Shown piece by piece: positions 24,819 to 32,125 of a stretch of 64,000 nucleotides of DNA. The stretch spans positions 1 to 64,000 of the forward strand of contig DASXVN010000005.1 in the NCBI GenBank assembly GCA_036504235.1, read 5' to 3'. Position 1 is the stretch's first letter. Every line of letters begins with the position of its first letter. The position numbers were made by a program, and so were the translations under genes. This DNA is from Zipacnadum sp036504235 (GTDB lineage Bacteria > Armatimonadota > Zipacnadia > Zipacnadales > Zipacnadaceae). Under the pieces are notes generated by a model. That model made no database searches, had not been told where the DNA came from, and worked only from the letters and a program-made list of their open reading frames with translations.

Positions 24819-26699
24819 CTACTTGATCGTCCCCGCGGTCAGGCCCTTGACCACGTGGCGCTGGAAGAGGAAGTACAGAACCAGCACCGGAACCATCGCC
24901 ATGACCACGCCGGCCATCACTATGGCCCAGTCGGTGGAGTGTTCGCCGCGGAAGGTGAGCAACCCTACGGTCAGGGTCATGTTCGCTTTTTGGGTGAGGA
25001 AGACCATCGCCAGGGGGAGTTCGTTCCAGACCCAGGAGGCCTGGAAGATGGCCACCGTCGCCAGCGCCGGGCGCGCTACCGGCAGGAGGATGGACCACAG
25101 CAGCCGCAGGTGGCCCGCGCCGTCCAGGCGCGCGGCCTCGATCAGCTCCGCCGGTAGCTCCTGGAAGTACGCTCGCAGCAGCAGCACCGACAGGGGCAGG
25201 CAAAAGGCCACGTACGGGCCCAGGACCGCCAGGTAGCCGTGCAGGTGCAGGGCATGGTTGATCTGGTAGAGGGGGATCAGCGCGGCGTGTACCGGCACCA
25301 GCAGGCCGCCCAGGATCAGGCCCAGCAGTAGCGCCTCGCCGCGCAGCCGGAGCCGGCCCAGCGCATACGCCGCGGGAAGACTCAGCGCCAGCATCAGCAG
25401 GACCGCCGCCGTGGTCAGGCCGACGCTGTTGGCGAAGTACAGGCCGATGCCACCGTGCAGCGCCGCGGCGAAGTTGCCCCAGGCCCATTCCTTCGGCAGC
25501 GCCCAGGGGGCGAGGAGCAGCTCGTTTTGCGGCTTGACCGAACTGACCAGCGACCAAACGAGGGGCAGAAAGAAGCCGACACCGACCAGGGCCAGCAGCC
25601 CGTCGCGCAGGTTGTCTCCGGCCCGGCGGGGGAGGTAGTCCCAGAGCCGGCTCACCAGCGCCGCCCCCGGCCACAGCACCAGCAGCGCCACCGCGCACCC
25701 GCCCAGCGCCAGGAGCGTCTCGCCGGCCCACGCCACCGGGCGCAGCAGCAGCGCTCCGCCGCCCAGCCCCAGGACGGCGAACGCCACCGCCGCCGCCAGC
25801 CAGGCCCGCAGGTTGAGCGGCCGGCTTTCCGTCCCGCCTTGCCCCGAGACGCGCTGATAGGCGACGGTCAGCCCCAGGGTCACCAGCAGCATCACCACCG
25901 CCAGCGCCGCGGCGTAGCCCATGCGGTCGTTGGTGAAAGCCGAGCGGTACATGTACGTCGCCAGCACGTCCGAGGAGTAGCCCGGCCCGCCCCCGGTCAT
26001 CACCTGCACCAGATCGAAGATCTTGACGGCCCCGGCGGTAATCAGCAGCGCATCCACCAGCAGCAGGCGGCGGAGCGCCGGGAGCGTGATATGCACAAAC
26101 AGGCTCCAGCGTCCGGCGCCGTCCAGCCGCGCGGCCTCGTAGAGCTCCTCCGGGATGGCTTGCAGCCCGGCCAGCAGAATCATCATGTGGAAGCCCACGA
26201 AGCGCCAGCAGGATACGGCGATGATGGCGAAGATGGCGGGGGTCTCCTCCCCGAGCCAGCCGAGGGCCCAACCGGAGTGGCCGACGGCTTTGAGCAGGGC
26301 GTTCAGCGCGCCGAGGTTGGGGTCATAGATGAGCTGCCAGACCAGGCCTACGGCCACGATGGGCAGCACGAAGGGAGAGAAGAAGACCGTGCGGAGCAGG
26401 CGATGCCGTCGCGCCGCCGAGCCCAGGGCCACCGCCAGCAGCAGGGCCAGCGGCAACTGCACCGCCAGCGAGAGCAGGACGAAGTAGGCGTTATTGCGCA
26501 GGGCGACGTAGAAGTTGGGGTCCGCCAGCAGGTCCGCGTAGTTCCCCAGCCCCCGCCAGAGCTTCACTGGGTTGACGGGACTCCAGGAGTAGGCGCTGAG
26601 CACGACGGTATAGACCAGCGGGTAGGCCACGTAGAAAACAAACACCGCGAGGGCGGGGAGGGTGAGTAGATAGCCGATTAGGGAAGATCGTTTCTTCAT
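24819..26699 (-). CDS. Fused two-domain sugar ABC transporter permease (MalF-MalG type in one chain)
   Basis: A 626-residue inner-membrane protein combining two permeases normally made separately. Residues 1-285 look like a UgpA/MalF-type subunit with an EAA loop at 184-206 (EELYEAARLDGAG). Residues about 365-626 look like a UgpE/MalG-type subunit with a second EAA loop at 517-540 (AELIEAARLDGAG). Between them, about 298-352, lie two extra hydrophobic segments. An even number of linker helices keeps both halves in the same orientation, which supports a real fusion over a frameshift artefact. There is no separate second permease and no ATPase here; a shared MsmX-like ATPase elsewhere is likely. 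The substrate-binding partner is encoded upstream in the same direction. The start has no good ribosome site; a REP-like unit ends a few bases upstream. Confidence 0.9.
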   Translation of the reverse strand: MKKRSSLIGYLLTLPALAVFVFYVAYPLVYTVVLSAYSWSPVNPVKLWRGLGNYADLLADPNFYVALRNNAYFVLLSLAVQLPLALLLAVALGSAARRHRLLRTVFFSPFVLPIVAVGLVWQLIYDPNLGALNALLKAVGHSGWALGWLGEETPAIFAIIAVSCWRFVGFHMMILLAGLQAIPEELYEAARLDGAGRWSLFVHITLPALRRLLLVDALLITAGAVKIFDLVQVMTGGGPGYSSDVLATYMYRSAFTNDRMGYAAALAVVMLLVTLGLTVAYQRVSGQGGTESRPLNLRAWLAAAVAFAVLGLGGGALLLRPVAWAGETLLALGGCAVALLVLWPGAALVSRLWDYLPRRAGDNLRDGLLALVGVGFFLPLVWSLVSSVKPQNELLLAPWALPKEWAWGNFAAALHGGIGLYFANSVGLTTAAVLLMLALSLPAAYALGRLRLRGEALLLGLILGGLLVPVHAALIPLYQINHALHLHGYLAVLGPYVAFCLPLSVLLLRAYFQELPAELIEAARLDGAGHLRLLWSILLPVARPALATVAIFQASWVWNELPLAMVFLTQKANMTLTVGLLTFRGEHSTDWAIVMAGVVMAMVPVLVLYFLFQRHVVKGLTAGTIK

Positions 26700-26703
26700 G
26701 TAG

Positions 26704-26731
26704 TGTAGGGCGGGGGCTACGTCCCCCGCCG
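26704..26731. repeat. REP-like unit immediately upstream of the permease start
   Basis: A single unit of the family that forms paired arms at 22945-23019 and 24673-24746, beginning TGTAGGGCGGGGGCTACGT. It folds into an 8-base-pair hairpin only 5 bases from the ATG, where it may replace or occlude a normal ribosome-binding region. Confidence 0.75.
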
Positions 26732-26739
26732 GCCGTGCG

Positions 26740-26773
26740 GCGGTCAGTCGTCAGCAACTGACGGTTCATCTCC
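26740..26773. repeat. Direct repeat, left copy
   Basis: A 34-base copy (GCGGTCAGTC, then TCAGCAAC, then ACGGTTCATCTCC) of the sequence at 27251-27283, with one extra G and one substitution. The pair brackets the small membrane-protein gene. This copy covers the 3' end of that gene and the leader of the permease gene. Confidence 0.8.
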
Positions 26774-27286
26774 AGTCCGACGCGCTCGCGACGTTGCCAC
26801 TCTGCCCCACCACAGCGGGCACACCAGCCCGACCAGCGCCCCGTCCATTGCGCCGGCCGCGATCCATGGGAAGATGACGAATCCGTACATACAGCTTTCG
26901 GGATGCACCGGGTACCACGCCCGGAAGGACGCCAGCGCGAGGCCCAGGGTCACCCCGAAGCCGATGAATCCCCCCACTAAGATACCGCCAACCGCCTTAG
27001 CCCCGGCTACCCACGTCCACTCCCCTCCGGTGCGACCAAGTCTGAGCAGCCGCACAACCGTAGCGGCGGCCGCCCCGGCCGCCGGGACCGAGAGTAGAAA
27101 GAAGAGCACGGTCATAGCGTTGGGGCCAGTGCCCGACGCCCCCTCCGGCTCAGATCCCGCCACCGCCCAACCGACGGCGCACAAAGCGACCGGGACCACC
27201 GCGCTAACGGCCGCGCCGCTCACCAGGACACGTGCCCATCCGATCGCACTGCGGTCAGTCTCAGCAACCGACGGTTCATCTCCCAT
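26744..27286 (-). CDS. Small four-helix membrane protein of unknown function
   Basis: A 180-residue protein with about four hydrophobic segments (near 20-42, 58-80, 92-116 and 133-160). I do not recognise the family. The N-terminus (residues 2-8, GDEPSVA) recurs exactly at the C-terminus (RTGDEPSVADD), because the gene begins and ends inside two copies of a direct repeat. It lies between the substrate-binding lipoprotein and the fused permease, on the same strand. The coding end may therefore be a by-product of the duplication. It could be an accessory subunit of the transporter or a passenger gene. Confidence 0.6.
   Translation of the reverse strand: MGDEPSVAETDRSAIGWARVLVSGAAVSAVVPVALCAVGWAVAGSEPEGASGTGPNAMTVLFFLLSVPAAGAAAATVVRLLRLGRTGGEWTWVAGAKAVGGILVGGFIGFGVTLGLALASFRAWYPVHPESCMYGFVIFPWIAAGAMDGALVGLVCPLWWGRVATSRARRTGDEPSVADD
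27251..27283. repeat. Direct repeat, right copy
   Basis: Matches 26740-26773 apart from a one-base gap and one substitution, at a distance of 511 bases. It encodes residues 2-12 of the small membrane protein. Confidence 0.8.
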
Positions 27287-27317
27287 CTTGTCTCGCCTCC
27301 GTTGGTCCGCGCCGCCC

Positions 27318-28655
27318 CTACAGTCCCATCTCCTTCTTCACCGCCGCCTGGCGGGTGCGGACGTTGGCCATTACCTGCTCCGGCGTCATCGTTCCGGCCA
27401 GGAGGGCCTGCACGCCGTTCATGTACGCCTCGGCGACTGTCGCCTCCATCATGGTGTCCATCCAGGGGGTGATCTGCTTCGCGGCCTCCACCATCTGGGC
27501 GTATTTCGCCAGGTGCGGGCCGGCGAGCTTCTCGTCCACCGCGCCCTGCACCTGGACCAGCTCCTGGCAGGCGGTCACGAACTTGCGCGCCTCCTCTGGG
27601 GTGGTCATGAACTGGAGGAACTGGATCGCGGCATCTTGGGACTTGCTGCTCGCGCTGACCACGTAGCCGTCCGGCGAGCCGGCGAGGGCTGTTTGGTCGC
27701 CTGTGCCACCCGCCACGGAGGGGAAGTTGAAGAAGTCCCACTGGTCCCAGAAAGTCGCGGGGGCCTCGCCGCCCTTGCTGAAGCGCGCGAAGTCCCAGGT
27801 GCCGGTGTAGAACATGGCGGTCTGGCCGGAGTAGAACAGCGCCCGGGCGTTATTGCGGCTGGTCCCGTTGGGGCTGGCGCTGAAGACGCCCTGCTGGGCG
27901 AAGTCCTTGAACATCCGCAGGGCTTTGACGAAGCCGGGGTCGGCGTAGTCGCCGGGGCCGGTGGGGTCGTACTGCTTCTCGGTGGCTTCCTTGCCGATCA
28001 GCCGCTGGGTGAGAGCGAAGGGGTAGTGATGCGCCGGCCACTTCTCGGCGTTGCCGAGGGCCAGCGGCGTGACTCCAGCCGCCTTCATCTGCTTGCAGAG
28101 GCTGACCAGTTCGTCCCAGGTCTTCGGGACCTGCCAGCCGTGCTTGCTGAAGATCGCTTTGTTGTAGAAGAAGAAGGTGCACTGGAGCAGGTACGGGACC
28201 CCGCGGACCTTCCCGTCGAAGGTGAAGCGGTCCACGGAGGCGGGGGGGAGGCGCTTGCGCCAGGCGCCGCCGTCCGCGTCCATCGCCGCGGTGAGGTCCG
28301 CCACCTTCTGGCCCCGCACGAAGCTATGCAGCATCTTCTCGCCGGACCAGACGAAATAGATATCCGGAGCGTCGCCGCCGCCGAGAGCTACCTTGATGGA
28401 GGTCTTGTACGCGTCCGGCTCAAAGGCGGTGACCTTCACGGTGACGCCGGGGTGGGCCGCCTCGAAGTCCTTGACGATCTGCGCCAGGGCCGACTGGCGA
28501 GGCTCGGCGTTCCAGATGGTCCAGAGGTTGACAGTCACCGGGGCGGCGGAGGAGCCCGGGCCGGGCGGGCCGGCGGGGGGCTTCGGGCAACCCGACAGGA
28601 CCGGAAGCAGGCAAATCATTAGCAGGCACAGCAGAACTAGTGGGCAGCGAGTCAT
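27318..28655 (-). CDS. Sugar ABC transporter substrate-binding lipoprotein (family 1)
   Basis: A 445-residue extracellular solute-binding protein. The signal peptide ends in a lipobox, VLSGC, with C23 as the lipid-anchor site, followed by a Pro/Gly/Ser linker. The mature domain has family-1 marks: VNLWTIWN at the first strand, DFEAAHPGVTVKV, GGGDAPDIYFVW, VRGVPYLLQ, NKAIFSKHGWQVPKTWDEL, GQTAMFYTGTWD and a C-terminal region ending AAVKKEMGL. It should capture an oligosaccharide for the fused permease downstream. GAGGTG lies before the ATG. An inverted repeat covering a TATACT box upstream suggests repressor control. Confidence 0.93.
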   Translation of the reverse strand: MTRCPLVLLCLLMICLLPVLSGCPKPPAGPPGPGSSAAPVTVNLWTIWNAEPRQSALAQIVKDFEAAHPGVTVKVTAFEPDAYKTSIKVALGGGDAPDIYFVWSGEKMLHSFVRGQKVADLTAAMDADGGAWRKRLPPASVDRFTFDGKVRGVPYLLQCTFFFYNKAIFSKHGWQVPKTWDELVSLCKQMKAAGVTPLALGNAEKWPAHHYPFALTQRLIGKEATEKQYDPTGPGDYADPGFVKALRMFKDFAQQGVFSASPNGTSRNNARALFYSGQTAMFYTGTWDFARFSKGGEAPATFWDQWDFFNFPSVAGGTGDQTALAGSPDGYVVSASSKSQDAAIQFLQFMTTPEEARKFVTACQELVQVQGAVDEKLAGPHLAKYAQMVEAAKQITPWMDTMMEATVAEAYMNGVQALLAGTMTPEQVMANVRTRQAAVKKEMGL

Positions 28656-28984
28656 GGGTCCATCACCTCGGGTTTAGCCTTGGTCCCCGGCGCCAGTCCA
28701 GCTACCCTGCCAGTATAAGGGCAGGGGGCGCTAGATGAAAGGGGTAAGCACGGTCAAAACTAATCCTGTGGCGAAGAAAGTGTCCGCGGTTACGCGCGGG
28801 TTTGATTCCTGCTCCCCTCCAGCAGGAGTAGTCCAGGAGGCGGCGAAAGATTAGAGGAGGATGAGAGTAAATGGGGAAAGACGTCCCCAGCTCAAGGGAT
28901 GAATCCGCGAGGCGCTAGCTGCGGATTTGCCTTGAATCGTGTCGGGGGCTTGCGTAGTCGCTACCACCTAGGAGGCGATCTATC
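28656..28984. other. Divergent intergenic region with several inverted repeats
   Basis: No gene is seen. It holds the control region of the transporter operon (28705-28726), a perfect inverted repeat TCCTGCT-N7-AGCAGGA (28807-28827), CCGCG-N6-CGCGG near 28793, TGGGGA-N6-TCCCCA near 28872, and the ribosome site of the plus-strand gene. GCGGG-TTTGATT-CCTGC (28796-28812) has the shape of a tRNA T arm, but no complete tRNA can be folded around it. Confidence 0.5.
28705..28726 (-). promoter_or_regulatory. Candidate operator over the -10 box of the transporter operon
   Basis: CCCTGCC (28705-28711) and GGCAGGG (28720-28726) form a perfect 7-base inverted repeat. On the minus strand its 8-base centre contains TATACT, a good -10 element about 60 bases from the SBP start; the -35 position 17 bases away (TTTCAT) is poor. 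A protein bound to the palindrome would block the -10 box, which fits a LacI-type regulator, but no regulator gene is in the window. Confidence 0.4.
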
Positions 28985-31900
28985 TTGTTCACGTCCCGCC
29001 GGAGTCATGGCTTTGCCAGTGCCGCCGTTGGTCTGCCTCTGCTGCTAGTCGCCGTCCTGGCGAGTCTCGTACCCGTCTCTGCTGCCACGGTCACGGGTCA
29101 GGTGCTCGACCCGGCGGGCGTGCCGCTAGCGGGCGCGCGGGTGATGGCGGCGGTGGAAGCCTCCGGGCGGCTGACCTACCCGGAGACGCGCACCGATGCG
29201 GCGGGCAGCTTCTCGCTCCCGGTGGACGACGAGTCCCGGGGTTGGCAGGGATGGATCGCGGCCGCCGCGCCCGGCTACGGGCTGGTCTGGACGGCGTTGC
29301 AGACCTCTCGTCCGGTTACGCTCCGGCTCACCGCCCACCCGGTGAGTTGCTCCGGACTGGTCACCGACTCCGCGGGGAAACCGATCCCGGGGGCGCGCCT
29401 CGGAGTCGTCGTCCTGGTGTTGCCCGAGGGCCGGGGCCGGGCGCCCTGGTCGGGCTTCCTGAGCTTTTCCGGCACCGGCGAGTCACCCCTGCTGCAGGCC
29501 ACCACTGACGCCGCCGGACATTTCACCCTCCCGGACCTGCCCGCCGGCTACACCCTGGGCCTGACGGCCCGGGCTCCGGGCTATGCGCCGAGCCGCGGAG
29601 ACTACGAGGAAGCCGGCGCCACCGACGCGGTCTTGACCCTGGCTCCGGAGGCCACCATCGCCGGCCGGGTGACCCGCGACGGGCAGCCGGTTGCCGGTGT
29701 GCGCGTGGGCACCAGTTGGCGGGCGGAGTCGGCGCCGGCGGTGACGGCCGCCGACGGCTCGTACCTGCTCAGCGGCCTGGGCGCGGCGCGGTACCGCGTG
29801 GAGCTGCGGGACTTCCCCGAAGGCTGGACCGCTCCGGCGCTGTCCGGAGTAGGTGTGGAGGCCGGCGAGCACGTGACCGGCTGCGACCTGCACCTGACGA
29901 GGGGAGCCGTGGTCACCGGTACGGTGCGCGAGGCCGGCACGAACCAGCCGCTCGCCGGCGTGCGCGTGGTGGCCTCCGGTCCCATGAGCAGCCACCCGAG
30001 CAGCGAGAGCGGGACCCTCACGGACGCCCAGGGGGTCTACCATCTGCGGGTGGCCGCCGGGCGGAACTGGGTCTACTACCTCGGCAAGTCTAGCTACGAT
30101 AGCCGCTACTGGGCGACTCCTGATTCGCGCGAGTTGACCGTGCCGGAGGGCGAAACCCGCGAGGGGGTGGACTTCACCCTGACCGCCCCCACGCGCATTA
30201 GCGGCCGGGTGGTGCTCGCGGACGGACGGCCGGTGGCGGGCGCGCAGGTCGGCGGCGACAACTTCATGTTCCTCGCCCCCGGTGATCCCGAGGCGGCGGG
30301 GGAGGCGGTCAGCGACGCCGACGGCCGCTTCGTGCTGCCCCCCTCGCTACGGCTAGCCCCGGCGCTCCGGTCGGAAGAGGGCCTGGGCCGCCTGCTGGCC
30401 GTGGACCCCGTCCGGGGCCTGGCAGCTCTGACCTACGTCAACGACGAGAGTCCGATCACCCTGACGATGACTCCGGGCGGCTGGCTGGTGGGGAAAGTGG
30501 TGGACCTGGCGGGGCAGCCCCTGGCGGACCTGCGGGTGGAGTTCCTGCTGGGCTACGAGACGGAGCATCCGTGCCGGTCTATCGTGACCGCGGTCACTGA
30601 TCGGGCCGGTCGGGTGCGGCTGGGCCCGCTGCCGGCCGGAGTAACCGTGCACGCCACGCCCGCCGGCGAGACGGCCCTGCTGGCGGCTCCCGGCGAACTC
30701 CCGGAGGTCTCCTGTCGCGGGCCGATCCCGGCCCCACCGCCAGGGTACAAGCCCGATAGGCCGGGAGCGGCGCCTGCCGCGCCGCGGGTGAAACCGGATA
30801 ACCCGTGGCTCACGATGGGCGAGTTCAAGCTGGGTCCCGGCGAAGTGCGAGCTATGCCGGTGCTGCACCTGAACCTGGCCCGGCATTCGGTACGGGGTAC
30901 GGTGGTGGACGCCGCGGGGCATCCCGTGGCGGGCGCGCTGGTGGGCTGTGGCGAGAGCCGGGAGGCCGCCCGCACCGACGCCGCGGGTCACTTCCAACTG
31001 GGCGGCTTGAAGACAGCGGCGCCCGTGTCTGTGCTCGCGCTCCATCCTACCGAGCGACTGGCAGGGGCGCAGGAGTTGACGCCCGACCAGCCGGGTGAGC
31101 AGCGCCTCACGCTGCAGCCGATGGGCATGGTGCTCGGGCAACTGCGCGACACGCACGGCCGGCCGACCGCGCATACCAATGTGGTGGTGACTGCGGTCAC
31201 CGGTCTCCCCCGGAGCCTGCCTCCGGCGCTGCAGCATCGCCTGGGGGGAAACGATAGCCGGGACTGGGCGCAGACCGACGCGCAGGGCAATTGGCGGGAC
31301 GACCGCCTGGTAGGCGGGGTAACGTACTACTTCTTCAGCCAGCGCAATGATGACGTGGATGCGCCGGGCCCCAAGCCGGGGCCGGGCACCTGGCAGATCA
31401 ACCGGAGCGAGTTCTGGCAGGCCGAAATCACCGTGTCGCCCGGGCAGACAGTGGACATGACGCAGTATCTGGCCGAACTCTGGCCCTGCGCGGGGACGGT
31501 GCGGGACGCCGCGGGCCACCCCGTCCCCGACGCGCAGATCAGGGCCGAGGGCTTCCGGGACAGCGTTGCCGGTCCTGAGTCGGCCCCGCACCTCCCGACC
31601 CACCAGGGCATTTGGATGGCGGGAGTTTCTGGTCCCGACGGGCAGTTCGTGATGAGTCTGGTCCCGCGCGGCGCCAGCTTCCAGCTCACCGTGACGGCGA
31701 CCGGCTACGCCTCCCAGAGTCAGGAGGTCACGGTCACCGCGGACACTGCGCCTCTGGCGATCACGCTGATGCCCGAGGCCAGCCTCTCCGGGCACGTGCG
31801 GCGGGGGGGCCAGCCGGTAGCGGGCGTGACGGTGAGTGCGGTCATGACGAGTGGGGGGAGCGCCGGCGCCCCGAACGGTTGCGGCTGTGACGGACCGGGG

Positions 31901-32089
31901 GCGGGGCGCAGCGGCCAGGCCGTGACCGGCGCGGACGGCTCCTACCTCATCTCCGGCCTCGCCGCCGGCACCTTCCGCGTCTCCCTGGCGTGGAACCAGA
32001 AGAACCTGTACGCCGCGCCGCTGGAGGGCAAAACCCTCCAGGCCGGCGATCACCTGACGGGGTGCGACCTCAGTCTAGTACGCCGCTAG
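28985..32089 (+). CDS. Secreted protein made of carboxypeptidase-regulatory-like repeats
   Basis: A 1034-residue protein using a TTG start, supported by AGGAGG at 28970-28975 with a 9-base spacer and by a signal peptide that follows at once (cleavage near VSAA, residue 35). The mature part is a string of Ig-like CarboxypepD_reg modules, seen as repeated VTGQVLDPAGVPLAGARV-, CSGLVTDSAGKPIPGARL-, IAGRVTRDGQPVAGVRV-, ISGRVVLADGRPVAGAQV- and VRGTVVDAAGHPVAGALV-type openings, about ten in all. Two YLLSGLG/YLISGLA ends close with GDHLTGCDLSLVRR. No catalytic domain and no anchor were recognised. It is probably an extracellular stalk or binding scaffold. It converges with the M6 protease gene, which uses the same module. 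Confidence 0.8.
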   Translation: MFTSRRSHGFASAAVGLPLLLVAVLASLVPVSAATVTGQVLDPAGVPLAGARVMAAVEASGRLTYPETRTDAAGSFSLPVDDESRGWQGWIAAAAPGYGLVWTALQTSRPVTLRLTAHPVSCSGLVTDSAGKPIPGARLGVVVLVLPEGRGRAPWSGFLSFSGTGESPLLQATTDAAGHFTLPDLPAGYTLGLTARAPGYAPSRGDYEEAGATDAVLTLAPEATIAGRVTRDGQPVAGVRVGTSWRAESAPAVTAADGSYLLSGLGAARYRVELRDFPEGWTAPALSGVGVEAGEHVTGCDLHLTRGAVVTGTVREAGTNQPLAGVRVVASGPMSSHPSSESGTLTDAQGVYHLRVAAGRNWVYYLGKSSYDSRYWATPDSRELTVPEGETREGVDFTLTAPTRISGRVVLADGRPVAGAQVGGDNFMFLAPGDPEAAGEAVSDADGRFVLPPSLRLAPALRSEEGLGRLLAVDPVRGLAALTYVNDESPITLTMTPGGWLVGKVVDLAGQPLADLRVEFLLGYETEHPCRSIVTAVTDRAGRVRLGPLPAGVTVHATPAGETALLAAPGELPEVSCRGPIPAPPPGYKPDRPGAAPAAPRVKPDNPWLTMGEFKLGPGEVRAMPVLHLNLARHSVRGTVVDAAGHPVAGALVGCGESREAARTDAAGHFQLGGLKTAAPVSVLALHPTERLAGAQELTPDQPGEQRLTLQPMGMVLGQLRDTHGRPTAHTNVVVTAVTGLPRSLPPALQHRLGGNDSRDWAQTDAQGNWRDDRLVGGVTYYFFSQRNDDVDAPGPKPGPGTWQINRSEFWQAEITVSPGQTVDMTQYLAELWPCAGTVRDAAGHPVPDAQIRAEGFRDSVAGPESAPHLPTHQGIWMAGVSGPDGQFVMSLVPRGASFQLTVTATGYASQSQEVTVTADTAPLAITLMPEASLSGHVRRGGQPVAGVTVSAVMTSGGSAGAPNGCGCDGPGAGRSGQAVTGADGSYLISGLAAGTFRVSLAWNQKNLYAAPLEGKTLQAGDHLTGCDLSLVRR

Positions 32090-32125
32090 CCGTCCTCGGC
32101 TACGTCCGCGGGAGGGTATCGGCGG

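Noticed and set aside
24616..25236. A 206-codon open frame on the plus strand with peptides such as CTGETPVPP
   Set aside because: It reads across the REP-like palindromes and then antisense to the permease gene. Such peptides are common translation artefacts of dispersed repeats.
26744..27286. A transposase or insertion sequence between the direct repeats
   Set aside because: The enclosed protein is a four-helix membrane protein with no catalytic motif, and there are no terminal inverted repeats.
28738..28820. A possible tRNA or tmRNA in the gap upstream of the TTG-started gene
   Set aside because: Only a T-arm-like piece is present. Acceptor, D and anticodon stems do not pair, and the T loop lacks the usual C.
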